33,130 bases of DNA from an uncultured Bacteroidales bacterium (lineage in GTDB: Bacteria > Bacteroidota > Bacteroidia > Bacteroidales > Bacteroidaceae): the NCBI GenBank assembly GCA_902763885.1, contig CACWTU010000018.1, positions 1 through 33,130 on the forward strand, given 5' to 3'. The notes below the pieces were generated by a model. The model made no database searches. It was not told the origin of the DNA and was given only the letters and a program-made list of their open reading frames with translations. The position numbers were made by a program, and so were the translations under genes. Positions 7,009 through 15,504 of the stretch are shown piece after piece. Position 1 is the first letter of the stretch. Every line of letters starts with the position of its first letter.

Positions 7009-8402
7009 TGGGAAGGACACTTTTTGACAAGATATGGGATGCGCATGTAGTGCAGGCCATACCCGACGGTCCTACACAGTTGTACATAGACCGTCTGTAT
7101 TGCCATGAGGTTACCACCCCGCAGGCTTTTGATACCATACGTGACAAGGGTTGCGGCGTGCTGCGCCCCGAGCGTGTGGTTGCCATGCCTGACCATAATA
7201 CGCAGTCGGACTGCAGTGACCGCATTGACGATCCGGTGGGACGCAAGCAGGTGGAGACACTTGAGCGTAACTGCCGCGAGTTTGGAATAAGGTGCTTTGG
7301 ACTGGGTAGCCCCGATAACGGAATCATCCATGTGGTGGGCCCTGAGAAAGGTCTTTCACTGCCCGGAATGACAATAGTGTGCGGTGACTCGCATACATCC
7401 ACCCACGGTGCAATAGGTGCAATAGCAATGGGTATAGGCACATCCGAGGTGGCTCAGGTGCTGGCTTCACAGTGCATACTGCAGCGCAAGCCCAAGACCA
7501 TGCGCATCAACATTGAAGGTACGCTTGGTGAGGGTGTCACCGCTAAGGATGTGGCGCTCTATATCATGGCGCAGATGACCACATCGGGCGCTACCGGCTA
7601 TGCCGTGGAGTATGCAGGGCAGGTGGTTCGTGACATGAGCATGGAGGGACGTCTTACGCTCTCCAACCTCTCTATCGAGATGGGCAGCCGTGCAGGTCTG
7701 ATAGCCCCTGATGAGACCACGTTCAGCTGGCTTAAGGGACGTGAGTTTGCACCAAAAGGCGCAGATTGGGATGTCGCAGTAAACCGTTGGAGACAGCTAC
7801 GTACGGATGACGATGCGGTGTTTGACCGTGAAGTTACCTATTATGCCGATGACATTGAGCCGCGTATCACATACGGCACAAATCCTGGTGCGGGTATTGC
7901 GGTAGGCGGTACTGTTCCCGTTATGGAGGGCTTGACGGATGCTGATAAAGATCAGCTTAAGGTACAGCTTGATTATATGCAGTTCCGTCCCGGTCAGAAG
8001 CTGGAGGGTACACCCATAGACTGGTGTTTCTTAGGCGCATGTACCAACGGCCGTATTGAGGATTTCCGTGCTTTTGCAAGTGTGGTACAGGGCCGCCGTA
8101 AAGCTCCCGGCGTTACTGCGTGGCTGGTGCCCGGATCATGGGCTGTGCGTCGTCAGATAATAGAGGAGGGCCTGGACAAGATACTGGAGGATGCAGGTTT
8201 TGAACTGCGTCTGCCGTCATGCTCGGCCTGTCTGGCCATGAACCCTGATAAGGTTCCGGCCGGTAAGCTGTGCATATCAACCTCAAACCGTAACTTTGTG
8301 GGCCGTCAGGGACCCGGAGCCAGAACCGTGCTGGCCAGCCCTCTCACTGTGGCTGCCAGCGCCGTGACGGGCGTAATAACTGACCCCCGTAAACTCTTGT
8401 GA
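7008..8402 (+). CDS. leuC: 3-isopropylmalate dehydratase, large subunit
   Basis: With LeuD it isomerises 2- to 3-isopropylmalate. The 464 aa protein begins [14 protein letters not shown], contains the [11 protein letters not shown] motif, and has the three 4Fe-4S cluster cysteines at 345 (GACTNGR), 405 and 408 (CSAC). The start codon overlaps the leuA stop, and its own stop lies 3 bases before the leuD fusion ATG, so translation of leuA, leuC and leuD appears coupled. Length and motifs are normal for the family. Confidence 0.95.
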   Translation: MGRTLFDKIWDAHVVQAIPDGPTQLYIDRLYCHEVTTPQAFDTIRDKGCGVLRPERVVAMPDHNTQSDCSDRIDDPVGRKQVETLERNCREFGIRCFGLGSPDNGIIHVVGPEKGLSLPGMTIVCGDSHTSTHGAIGAIAMGIGTSEVAQVLASQCILQRKPKTMRINIEGTLGEGVTAKDVALYIMAQMTTSGATGYAVEYAGQVVRDMSMEGRLTLSNLSIEMGSRAGLIAPDETTFSWLKGREFAPKGADWDVAVNRWRQLRTDDDAVFDREVTYYADDIEPRITYGTNPGAGIAVGGTVPVMEGLTDADKDQLKVQLDYMQFRPGQKLEGTPIDWCFLGACTNGRIEDFRAFASVVQGRRKAPGVTAWLVPGSWAVRRQIIEEGLDKILEDAGFELRLPSCSACLAMNPDKVPAGKLCISTSNRNFVGRQGPGARTVLASPLTVAASAVTGVITDPRKLL

Positions 8403-8404
8403 CT

Positions 8405-10540
8405 ATGGAAAAGAAAATGAATATAGTGGAATCAACCTGTATTCCCATAAGCATAGACAACTGTAATACGGACCTTATCATACCGGCCCGATACATGTCA
8501 TCCACAACGCGTGACTTGGGATATTTTGGTGATGCGTTCATGCATGACCTGCGTTATAATGCTGATGGTACCCCAAAATTAGACTTCGTCCTCAACCGCC
8601 CCGAGTACAGCGAGCGCCCACGTAAGGGTTCACATGAGATTGTGATTGCCGGGACCAACTGGGGATCCGGTTCCAGCCGTGAGCATGCGGCATGGGCTAT
8701 TGCGGGCTATGGTATCAGAGTTATCATATCTGACCGTTTTGCCGATATCCACCGCGGCAACCTTCTGAACTGCTTTGTGCTGCCGGTTACCGTGAGCACG
8801 GCATTCCGTAATGAACTGGCTAAGACGGTAATGAATAATCCCGCCGCTGTGGTACGTGTGGACCTTGAGCAACAGACCGTAACCAACGTTACTACCGGAC
8901 ACTCTGAGAAGTTTGAGATAGATGCCTATAAGAAACACTGCCTCTTGAACGGTTATGATGACATAGACTATCTGCTTAGCCACAAGGCTGATATTGAGTC
9001 GTATGAGAGTCGCGTCGTTCGCGGACGTTACATAGAGATACTGGATACTACATTGCGTGACGGTGAGCAGACATCGGGCGTGAGTTTCTCTGCCCAGGAA
9101 AAGCTGAGCATCGTACAGTCTTTGCTGTCGGACCTCAATGTGGATCGCGTGGAGATAGCATCGGCCATGGTATCCGACCGTGAGCAGGATTGCGTACGAG
9201 GCATAGTTGAATGGGCTGCCCGTAATGGTTACACTGACCGTCTTGAGGTGCTGGGATTTGTTGACCAGAACCGGTCGGCCGATTGGATCCTGGGTGCCGG
9301 TTGCCGAGTGATGAACCTGCTCTGCAAGGGTAGTCTTAAGCATGTTACCGCACAGCTGGGCAAGACTGCTGCAGAGCACATAAAGGATATACTGAGTACT
9401 GTAGAGTATGCGGTGAGCCGTGGTATGGAGGTGAATGTCTATCTTGAGGACTGGAGCAACGGCATGAAACGCTCACCCAAGTACGTGTTTGACCTGATGG
9501 ATGCCCTGACTGCCATGCCTGTAAGGCGTGTAATGCTGCCCGATACGCTTGGTATCCTTAACCCTGACACCACTGTGGAGTACTGTCGTCGTATGGTGGA
9601 GCGTTATCCCTCTATCCATTTTGATTTTCATGCCCATAATGACTATGACCTGGCAGTAGCCAATGTTTATGCTGCAGTCAAGGCTGGAGTTAAGGGTGTG
9701 CATGTAACCGTGAACGGTCTGGGTGAGCGTGCAGGAAATGCTCCTCTCAGCAGTGTGATGGCTGTCTTAAAGGATCAGATGGGTGTTGAGACTGGCCTGC
9801 GTGAGGACCGATTGTTCAAGGTGAGCCGTAAGGTGGAGATGGATAGCGGCATACATATTCCGCATAATATGCCTGTAGTGGGTGAATTTGTGTTCACGCA
9901 GTGCGCCGGCGTGCATGCCGATGGTGACAAAAAGGATAACCTCTATTACAATGCGTTGCTGCCGGAGCGGTTCGGCCGCGTGCGTGAGTATGCGCTGGGC
10001 AAGAACAGCGGCAAAGCCAATATCCAGATGAACCTTATGGCTATGGGCATAGAGCTGGATGAGGAGTCCATGCGCAAGGTTACGGACCGTATCATTGAGC
10101 TGGGCGTCAAGAAAGAGCAGGTTACACAGGATGACCTTCCTTATATTGTGCATGATGTACTGCATCACGAACAGGAGGAACAGCGCATCCGCATACTGAA
10201 CTATTCGCTCAGCCTTACGCAAGGTTTGCGTCCGCAGGCTACGGTCAAGATTGAAATTGACGGCAAGGCATATCAGGAGGCGGCTACCGGTGACGGTCAG
10301 TATGATGCTTTTGTACGTGCCATGCGTAAGATATATGCCGGCCTGGACAAGCCCTTCCCGGTGCTGACCAACTATACGGTGTCAATTCCGCCAGGCGGCC
10401 GTACCGATGCCTTTGTGCAGACCATAATCACATGGAGCTTCAAGGGTTCAGAATTCAAGACACGCGGTCTTGACGCTGACCAGACTGAGGCGGCTATCAA
10501 GGCTACAGTCAAGATGTTGAACAAGATAGAATCAATGTAA
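8405..10540 (+). CDS. leuD: LeuD fused to a second isopropylmalate/citramalate-type synthase
   Basis: One uninterrupted 711 aa frame. Residues 1 to about 205 are 3-isopropylmalate dehydratase small subunit (IAGTNWGSGSSREHAAW, then ISDRFADIHRGN). From about 210 onward it is a complete second synthase of the isopropylmalate/homocitrate/citramalate family: DTTLRDGEQ at 214-222, HAH metal ligands at 409-411, GLGERAGN, and a C-terminal regulatory-type domain. The join (YESRVVRGRY) is short. In other Bacteroidales I would expect two separate genes here. The synthase specificity cannot be read from sequence; citramalate synthase, feeding isoleucine synthesis through LeuCD and LeuB, is the attractive option. 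Start ATG 8405; ATG 8417 is an alternative. Confidence 0.9.
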   Translation: MEKKMNIVESTCIPISIDNCNTDLIIPARYMSSTTRDLGYFGDAFMHDLRYNADGTPKLDFVLNRPEYSERPRKGSHEIVIAGTNWGSGSSREHAAWAIAGYGIRVIISDRFADIHRGNLLNCFVLPVTVSTAFRNELAKTVMNNPAAVVRVDLEQQTVTNVTTGHSEKFEIDAYKKHCLLNGYDDIDYLLSHKADIESYESRVVRGRYIEILDTTLRDGEQTSGVSFSAQEKLSIVQSLLSDLNVDRVEIASAMVSDREQDCVRGIVEWAARNGYTDRLEVLGFVDQNRSADWILGAGCRVMNLLCKGSLKHVTAQLGKTAAEHIKDILSTVEYAVSRGMEVNVYLEDWSNGMKRSPKYVFDLMDALTAMPVRRVMLPDTLGILNPDTTVEYCRRMVERYPSIHFDFHAHNDYDLAVANVYAAVKAGVKGVHVTVNGLGERAGNAPLSSVMAVLKDQMGVETGLREDRLFKVSRKVEMDSGIHIPHNMPVVGEFVFTQCAGVHADGDKKDNLYYNALLPERFGRVREYALGKNSGKANIQMNLMAMGIELDEESMRKVTDRIIELGVKKEQVTQDDLPYIVHDVLHHEQEEQRIRILNYSLSLTQGLRPQATVKIEIDGKAYQEAATGDGQYDAFVRAMRKIYAGLDKPFPVLTNYTVSIPPGGRTDAFVQTIITWSFKGSEFKTRGLDADQTEAAIKATVKMLNKIESM

Positions 10541-10552
10541 AATCATTCCAAT

Positions 10553-11638
10553 ATGAAACTAAAGATTGCTGTTTTGGCCGGTGATGGCATCGGCCCGGAG
10601 ATAATGGAGCAGGGTGTGGCAGTGACAAGTGCTGTGGCCCGCAAGTTCGGACATGAGGTAGAGTACCATGAGGCCATATGCGGTGCTCATGCCATTGACC
10701 TGGTGGGTGATCCGTTCCCCGATGAGACTTTCCGCACCTGTATGGATTGTGATGCGGTGCTGTTTGCCGCTGTGGGTGATCCCAAGTATGACAATGACCC
10801 TACATCGAAGGTGCGCCCAGAGCAGGGCCTGCTGGGTATGCGCAAGAAACTGGGACTCTTTGCAAACATTCGCCCCATTGAGACTTTTGACTGTCTGGTA
10901 CACAAGTCACCTCTTAAGGATGAGATTGTACGCGGTGCTGATTTCATCTGCATCCGTGAGCTTACCGGCGGTATGTACTTCGGTCCAAAAAAGGAAGGAA
11001 CTGATGAGGCTTTTGACACCAATCTGTACAGCCGTGCTGAGGTTGAGCGCATTCTGCGTGTAGGTTATAAGTATGCCCGTGCACGTAAGCACCACCTTAC
11101 CGTGGTTGACAAGGCCAATGTGTTGGCCAGCTCACGTCTGTGGCGTAACGTAGCTATGGAGATAATGAAAGAGTATCCTGATGTCACTACTGATTTCATG
11201 TTTGTAGATAACGCCTCCATGCGTATGATTCAGGAGCCTCGTTTCTTTGACGTGATAGTGACCGAAAACACTTTTGGCGATATCCTGACTGATGAGGCAT
11301 CATGCATAACCGGTTCCATGGGTCTGCTGCCCAGCGCATCCACAGGTGAGCATACTCCGGTATTTGAGCCCGTGCACGGATCATGGCCTCAGGGCAAGGG
11401 CATGAACATAGCCAACCCGTTAGCTCAGATATTGAGTGCTGCCATGATGTTTGAGTATTTCGGCCTCAATGAGGAAGGCGCTTTGATCCGTAAGGCCGTC
11501 CAAGCCTCCCTTGATGCCAATGTCCGCACCCCTGAGATCCAGGTCTCCGGTGGCGCCACTTACGGCACCCGCGAGGTTGGTCAGTGGATATGCAATTATA
11601 TAATTGAAAATTTTTGGAGCAGCGAGAGGAGAGACTAA
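10553..11638 (+). CDS. leuB: 3-isopropylmalate dehydrogenase
   Basis: NAD-dependent oxidative decarboxylation of 3-isopropylmalate, the last operon-encoded step. The 361 aa protein shows GDGIGPEIM at residues 9-17, [14 protein letters not shown], the metal ligands in DNASMRM and [14 protein letters not shown], and [10 protein letters not shown] in place of the usual EPVHGSAP. The gene begins 12 bases after the leuD fusion. Its last residues ([12 protein letters not shown]) run into AT-rich repeat sequence (AATTGAAAATT) and probably are not part of the ancestral C-terminus. Confidence 0.95.
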   Translation: MKLKIAVLAGDGIGPEIMEQGVAVTSAVARKFGHEVEYHEAICGAHAIDLVGDPFPDETFRTCMDCDAVLFAAVGDPKYDNDPTSKVRPEQGLLGMRKKLGLFANIRPIETFDCLVHKSPLKDEIVRGADFICIRELTGGMYFGPKKEGTDEAFDTNLYSRAEVERILRVGYKYARARKHHLTVVDKANVLASSRLWRNVAMEIMKEYPDVTTDFMFVDNASMRMIQEPRFFDVIVTENTFGDILTDEASCITGSMGLLPSASTGEHTPVFEPVHGSWPQGKGMNIANPLAQILSAAMMFEYFGLNEEGALIRKAVQASLDANVRTPEIQVSGGATYGTREVGQWICNYIIENFWSSERRD

Positions 11639-11690
11639 ACTCGTTTAGGCTATCCCGAGTCGCGACAAAAATCATGGAACGAAGTGACAT

Positions 11691-11813
11691 AATTGAGAAT
11701 TGAAAATTGAAAATTATAAAAGGCGTTCGAAAAGAATTTCGAGCGCCTTTTAATGTCGCGGGAATTAACGCAGGTGCTTGTTAATTTTCAATTTTCAATT
11801 CTCAATTTTCAAT
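11691..11813. repeat. Intergenic palindromic element, copy A
   Basis: The outer arms 11691-11715 and 11783-11807 are exact reverse complements (25 bases, units of AATTGAAAATT/AATTGAGAATT). Inside is a 15-base stem hairpin, AAAAGGCGTTCGAAA (11718-11732) with TTTCGAGCGCCTTTT (11737-11751), followed by AATGTCGCGGGAATTAACGC. It fills the space between leuB (plus) and the DUF3237 gene (minus), whose stop codon it touches. The inner hairpin with T- and A-tracts on both sides should act as a two-way terminator. Confidence 0.9.
11718..11751. terminator. Bidirectional terminator hairpin in copy A
   Basis: A 15-base stem with one G-T mismatch, a 4-base loop, an A-tract before and TTTT after. It ends leuB transcription on plus and DUF3237 transcription on minus. 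Confidence 0.75.
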
Positions 11814-12341
11814 TTACTTCACTTTCCAGACATCGAGGGTGATGCCGCCACCGGCGCCGAAGCCGGGCTGGCAGAGGAAGAGGCACTCGTTCATCCATGA
11901 GTACTTGCTGTCCTTGGGAGCCTCAAATCTGGGAGCGCAACGGAAATACATGCCGCCCTGGCCGCCCATCTTGATGATGCCGCAGTTGCGTACGTGTATG
12001 CTTACGCCGTCATCGGTACGGATGCAGTAGATAGCCTCAATCTCTGTGCGGCCGTCACACTGCATCTGGTAGTCTGCGCCGCCGGGCAGTACCTCACCCT
12101 TGATGTTGGGACCTTCAAATGTGCCGCCGGTGATGGGGATTACGGTACGTGTTCCCTTACCGGTGTCACCTACGGTAAATGCCTGTCCAAGGGATACGTT
12201 AAGGCGTACTACATACTCCAGTTCAGGGGCTTTTGGCTCACCGCTCTGCTGCTGGGGTGCTCCGAAACCGAACTGTGCAAATGCTGTTGTTGCGCCTGCA
12301 AGCAATGCTACTGCTGCCACTACTAAAATGATTTTCTTCAT
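11814..12341 (-). CDS. Exported DUF3237 protein
   Basis: I chose the ATG at 12341, which gives a 175 aa protein with a clear signal peptide (MKKIILVVAAVALLAGATTAFA, cleaved before about residue 23). The mature part matches DUF3237: ITGGTFEGPNIKGEVLPGGA followed by DYQMQCDGRTEIEAIYCIRT and DDGVSIHVRNCGI. The family is a small beta-barrel-like domain of unknown biochemical role. The gene stands alone, divergent from the FecCD permease gene. Upstream on the minus strand TAACTTTC (12384-12391) is a near match to the -7 box. Confidence 0.85.
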   Translation of the reverse strand: MKKIILVVAAVALLAGATTAFAQFGFGAPQQQSGEPKAPELEYVVRLNVSLGQAFTVGDTGKGTRTVIPITGGTFEGPNIKGEVLPGGADYQMQCDGRTEIEAIYCIRTDDGVSIHVRNCGIIKMGGQGGMYFRCAPRFEAPKDSKYSWMNECLFLCQPGFGAGGGITLDVWKVK

Positions 12342-12403
12342 AGTTGTAAATATTAATTGATTAATGATTTCTGAATTGGTCCGAAAGTTAGGCATTATTT
12401 GTT

Positions 12404-12411
12404 TAAATTTG
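12404..12411 (+). promoter_or_regulatory. Candidate -7 box for the FecCD operon
   Basis: TAAATTTG matches TAnnTTTG but lies only 8 bases before the ATG at 12420, which would give an almost leaderless transcript. No well-spaced -33 box is seen. Confidence 0.3.
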
Positions 12412-12419
12412 TACTCATT

Positions 12420-13451
12420 ATGGCAGGAGAAAAAAGAAAATCGGTCATGATAGCGGCGGCACTGGTGCTTGCAGTACTGGTGTTGTTTTTCCTGAATCTG
12501 TGCTTGGGTACGGTGCATATTCCGTTCATGGATGTGGTTGCATCGCTCTCAGGGACGGGGGCAAGCCGCGAGAGCTGGGATTTCATTATACATGAGTCCA
12601 GATTGCCGTCGGCTGTTACGGCTCTGTTGGCAGGGGCGTCGCTTGCTGCATCGGGCCTTATGCTTCAGACTGCTTTCCGTAACCCTTTGGCCGGTCCTGA
12701 TATCTTAGGCATTAACGGTGGTGCAGGTCTTGGTGTGGCGCTGGTAATGCTGTTGTTCGGCGGTAACCTTACTATGGGTAATCTCACGTTGGGCGGTTCC
12801 GTCTCAGTCATAATAGGTGCTTTTGCGGGGGCTATCGCAGTGACAGCCCTGGTGCTTTACCTGTCAACCAAGCTTAAGAATCCCGTGATGCTGCTCATTA
12901 TGGGTGTCATGGTAAGCTACCTGACATCGGCCATGATTTCACTTCTTAATTTTTTCTCTACAGCTGAGGGCGTACACTCTTACACCATGTGGGGTATGGG
13001 TAACTTCGGCGGAGTTTCACTTGCGCAGCTAAAGGTGTTCTGCCCGGTGGTGGCGGTGGGGCTTGCCATCGCGGTATCGCTTATAAAGCCGCTCAATGCA
13101 CTGCTGCTGGGCGATATGTATGCTGAGAACCTGGGCATCAACATAATACGTACACGTAACTGGCTGCTGCTCTCTACGAGCCTGCTTGTGGCTATCATCA
13201 CTGCTTACTGCGGGCCGGTGGCATTCATAGGCCTGGCTGTGCCGCATATTGCGCGTATGCTGCTGCAGTCCAGCAACCACCGCAGTCTGATGCCGCTTAC
13301 AATTCTTTGCGGTGCGGTGATTGCGTTGCTTTGCAACCTGCTCAGTTCTATTCCGGGTGACCGTGGGCTCATTCCGCTCAATGCCATCACTCCGGCTATC
13401 GGCGCCCCCGTTATTCTATATGTCCTGTTAAAACAGCGTCACTACAAATGA
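12420..13451 (+). CDS. FecCD/BtuC-type ABC permease
   Basis: The 343 aa protein has about ten membrane helices and FecCD family signatures: LAASGLMLQTAFRNPLAGPD, ILGINGGAGLG, and the ATPase-contact loop GPVAFIGLAVPHIARML near residue 265. Such permeases import iron-siderophore, haem or cobalamin. Neither an ATPase nor a binding protein follows; instead a heavy-metal exporter gene overlaps its end by 4 bases. A binding lipoprotein of the matching class lies far away at 26727-27830. Start ATG 12420 was preferred over TTG 12399. Confidence 0.9.
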   Translation: MAGEKRKSVMIAAALVLAVLVLFFLNLCLGTVHIPFMDVVASLSGTGASRESWDFIIHESRLPSAVTALLAGASLAASGLMLQTAFRNPLAGPDILGINGGAGLGVALVMLLFGGNLTMGNLTLGGSVSVIIGAFAGAIAVTALVLYLSTKLKNPVMLLIMGVMVSYLTSAMISLLNFFSTAEGVHSYTMWGMGNFGGVSLAQLKVFCPVVAVGLAIAVSLIKPLNALLLGDMYAENLGINIIRTRNWLLLSTSLLVAIITAYCGPVAFIGLAVPHIARMLLQSSNHRSLMPLTILCGAVIALLCNLLSSIPGDRGLIPLNAITPAIGAPVILYVLLKQRHYK

Positions 13452-14491
13452 TCCTTAATGTCCTGATAGATTCATTGCGCACCGCAGTTCTGGTAACGGG
13501 GCTCGTGGTGATAATGATGATGCTCATTGAGGTGTTTAACGTGCGCTCCGATGGACGCATGTTCAGCGGCATTAAGAACCGCAGGGTGGGGCAGGTGCTG
13601 CTGTCGGCGGCGCTTGGCGCAATACCCGGATGCATGGGTGGATTTGCGTCAGTCTCTCTTTATACACACGGTCTTATAAGTTTTGGCGCTTTGATAGCCA
13701 TGATGATTGCTTCATCGGGTGATGAGGCATTCGTGATGTTGGCTATGTTTCCAGGTAAGTCAGCCTGGATATTCCTGATACTCTTTGTTATAGCGGTTGT
13801 GGTGGGCCTGCTCGTGGATCTGTTCCACAGTAAGTATGATGGCTGCCATTCCATGAATGTGCATGATGAGGACCGCGAGCCTAAACACGAGCATAGGCAT
13901 GAGCGTCATTACGGATGGCAGCGCATTGTTATGTTTCTGGGCATACTGCTTTTTATGTGTGCTTTGCTGACAGGTTGGCTGGAGGGAGATGAGCCCGATG
14001 CTGTATCGGGTGGTTTCAATCTGCTGTCTGAGGATTGGATGTACTGGCTGTTTGCTGCGCTGAGCCTTTGCGTGCTTGGAGTGCTGCTGTTTGCCGGTGA
14101 CCATTTTGTGGTGGAACACCTTTGGGAACACATAGTGTGTCACCACCTGCCAAGTATCTTTTTGTGGACATTCGGTACGATACTGATAATAGGTGTGCTG
14201 ATGTCATATCTTGACGTATCAACCTGGATCAGTGACAACACAATCCTTATGATTCTTCTGGCTGCGGCCATCGGCATCATCCCGGAATCAGGTCCGCATC
14301 TGCTATTCGTATCACTTTACGCCGCCGGCGTAGTTCCGCTACCGGTACTCATGGCCAGTTGCATCAGCCAGGATGGACATGCTTCACTGCCCCTGCTGGC
14401 TGAAAGCCGTGGATCATTCCTTAAAGCCAAGCTTATTAATGTGGCAGTGGCTGTATTGGTGGGGATGATTACATTTTTAATTGAAAATTGA
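13448..14491 (+). CDS. Putative 10-TM heavy-metal (manganese/arsenic-type) exporter
   Basis: The 347 aa protein is highly hydrophobic and built as two related halves: GAIPGCMGGFASVSLYTHG in the first and GIIPESGPHLLFVSLYAAG in the second. Between them is a His-rich cytoplasmic loop (about residues 127-155, many His, Asp and Glu), a likely metal sensor or binding site. This fits the 10TM heavy-metal exporter family (PF11449), annotated variously as manganese or arsenic efflux. It overlaps the FecCD permease gene by ATGA. Its last residues LIEN and its stop codon come from an AATTGAAAATT repeat. Confidence 0.8.
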   Translation: MILNVLIDSLRTAVLVTGLVVIMMMLIEVFNVRSDGRMFSGIKNRRVGQVLLSAALGAIPGCMGGFASVSLYTHGLISFGALIAMMIASSGDEAFVMLAMFPGKSAWIFLILFVIAVVVGLLVDLFHSKYDGCHSMNVHDEDREPKHEHRHERHYGWQRIVMFLGILLFMCALLTGWLEGDEPDAVSGGFNLLSEDWMYWLFAALSLCVLGVLLFAGDHFVVEHLWEHIVCHHLPSIFLWTFGTILIIGVLMSYLDVSTWISDNTILMILLAAAIGIIPESGPHLLFVSLYAAGVVPLPVLMASCISQDGHASLPLLAESRGSFLKAKLINVAVAVLVGMITFLIEN

Positions 14492-14517
14492 AAATTTAAA
14501 ATTGAAAATTGAAAATT
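14479..14517. repeat. Short AATTGAAAATT repeat run (partial element)
   Basis: Several AATTGAAAATT units without the GGCGTTCGAAA hairpin fill the gap between the metal exporter and the next membrane protein gene. They also provide the TGA stop of the exporter (ATT GAA AAT TGA). It looks like one arm of the larger elements at 11691, 18231 and 24437. Confidence 0.8.
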
Positions 14518-14543
14518 AGCAACTGCGCTGCTTACTTAACGAT

Positions 14544-15116
14544 ATGGAAGAATTTGATGCACTTGAAGTTATTGCCCGGACAAAGGGCAAAGTGGAGATG
14601 GATATTGTTCCTACCGGGCAGAAACTGTTTCCTATGTGGGGGTGGCTTACAGCTGTGACTTATCTGCTGGAATTTGTACTGTGGCAGGTGTTTCATGGGG
14701 AATGGTGCTTGTGGCTGTGGATAGCTATTCCTTTGGTGGGACTTCCGCTAATGTACATGATAATACGCCGGGACCACGAGCGCTCCCATATTCGTACCCG
14801 TGAATCCAGGCTGGTGTTGGACTATTGGATATTTGCAGCTTGCGCGTTTGGCGCAGGTGGTTTCCTGTTTGGCTTTTTGGGCGTTTATGAGGTGGTTGAG
14901 AATCCGTTGATATGTCTGCTTGTTGGTATAGGGGCATTCATTACCGGTGAAGTATTACGTTTCCGGCCTATGATTGTGGGCGGTCTTGTAGGTGCAGGTT
15001 TGGGAGTTGTCTCTTTTATTCTACAAGGTGACTTATGGTTATATCAGATATTATTCATTGTGGCAGTTGCCGTTGTCTCTCTCATTATACCAGGATGTCT
15101 GTTTAAAAAAGCCTGA
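14544..15116 (+). CDS. Membrane protein of unknown function, next to a winged-helix regulator
   Basis: The 190 aa protein has a soluble N-terminus (about 30 residues, MEEFDALEVIARTKGKVEM) and about six hydrophobic segments between residues 32 and 185. There is a basic loop IIRRDHERSHIRTRESR in the middle. The stop is 3 bases before the winged-helix gene. Pairs of such membrane proteins with small HTH_34-type regulators are frequent in Bacteroidetes, which suggests they function together. No catalytic motif is visible. Confidence 0.7.
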   Translation: MEEFDALEVIARTKGKVEMDIVPTGQKLFPMWGWLTAVTYLLEFVLWQVFHGEWCLWLWIAIPLVGLPLMYMIIRRDHERSHIRTRESRLVLDYWIFAACAFGAGGFLFGFLGVYEVVENPLICLLVGIGAFITGEVLRFRPMIVGGLVGAGLGVVSFILQGDLWLYQILFIVAVAVVSLIIPGCLFKKA

Positions 15117-15119
15117 AGC

Positions 15120-15407
15120 ATGGAATTTAAAGACCTGGACCCGATACTGCACAACGAGCTGCGCCTTAAGGTGATGGCTGCATTGGATTCCTTGGCCGAT
15201 GCAGATTTTGTGTATCTGAAAGAACTAACCAAGGCGACGGCAGGCAATCTGAGTGTGCAGATTTCCAAACTTGAGGAGGCAGGTTATATCAAGGTTTCCC
15301 GTAGTGGTGAGGGACGGGGTTCTCATACCATCTGCCGCATCACTCCCGCCGGCATTCGTGCTCTCAAACTATACCAGCAGGCTCTGCAATCATACTTTTC
15401 ACGATAG
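15120..15407 (+). CDS. Winged-helix transcriptional regulator
   Basis: The 95 aa protein is a single winged-helix domain of the HTH_34/MarR-like type: LHNELRLKVMAALDSL, the recognition part ELTKATAGNLSVQISKLEEA (about 38-57), and the wing GYIKVSRSGEGRGSHTICRI. It begins 3 bases after the membrane protein gene and is the last gene of the FecCD operon. It probably regulates this operon or acts with its membrane neighbour. A T-run follows at 15412-15420, but I see no convincing stem. Confidence 0.85.
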   Translation: MEFKDLDPILHNELRLKVMAALDSLADADFVYLKELTKATAGNLSVQISKLEEAGYIKVSRSGEGRGSHTICRITPAGIRALKLYQQALQSYFSR

Positions 15408-15452
15408 GTGCTTTTTTTTTGTGGAGTTATAGTTTATTTTTTAAACTTTTAT

Positions 15453-15460
15453 TATTTTTG
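15453..15460 (+). promoter_or_regulatory. Candidate -7 box for the BspA-like gene
   Basis: TATTTTTG matches TAnnTTTG, 45 bases before the ATG at 15505. No TTG is present at the proper distance upstream. Confidence 0.3.
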
Positions 15461-15504
15461 TGGATGTTGATTAAGAACATCAAATCAATCAAACAATATT
15501 GCTT

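Noticed and set aside
8405-10540. LeuD-synthase fusion as a sequencing frameshift
   Set aside because: The frame is open across the whole junction with normal codon use and a sensible linker; a single indel would more likely break than create a fusion, though read checking is still listed.
11691-11813. AATTGAAAATT repeats as a CRISPR array
   Set aside because: Units are 9-11 bases, without spacers of constant length, and form palindromic arms around a terminator hairpin.
15412-15420. T-run after the winged-helix gene as a terminator
   Set aside because: No stem directly before the T-run could be found.
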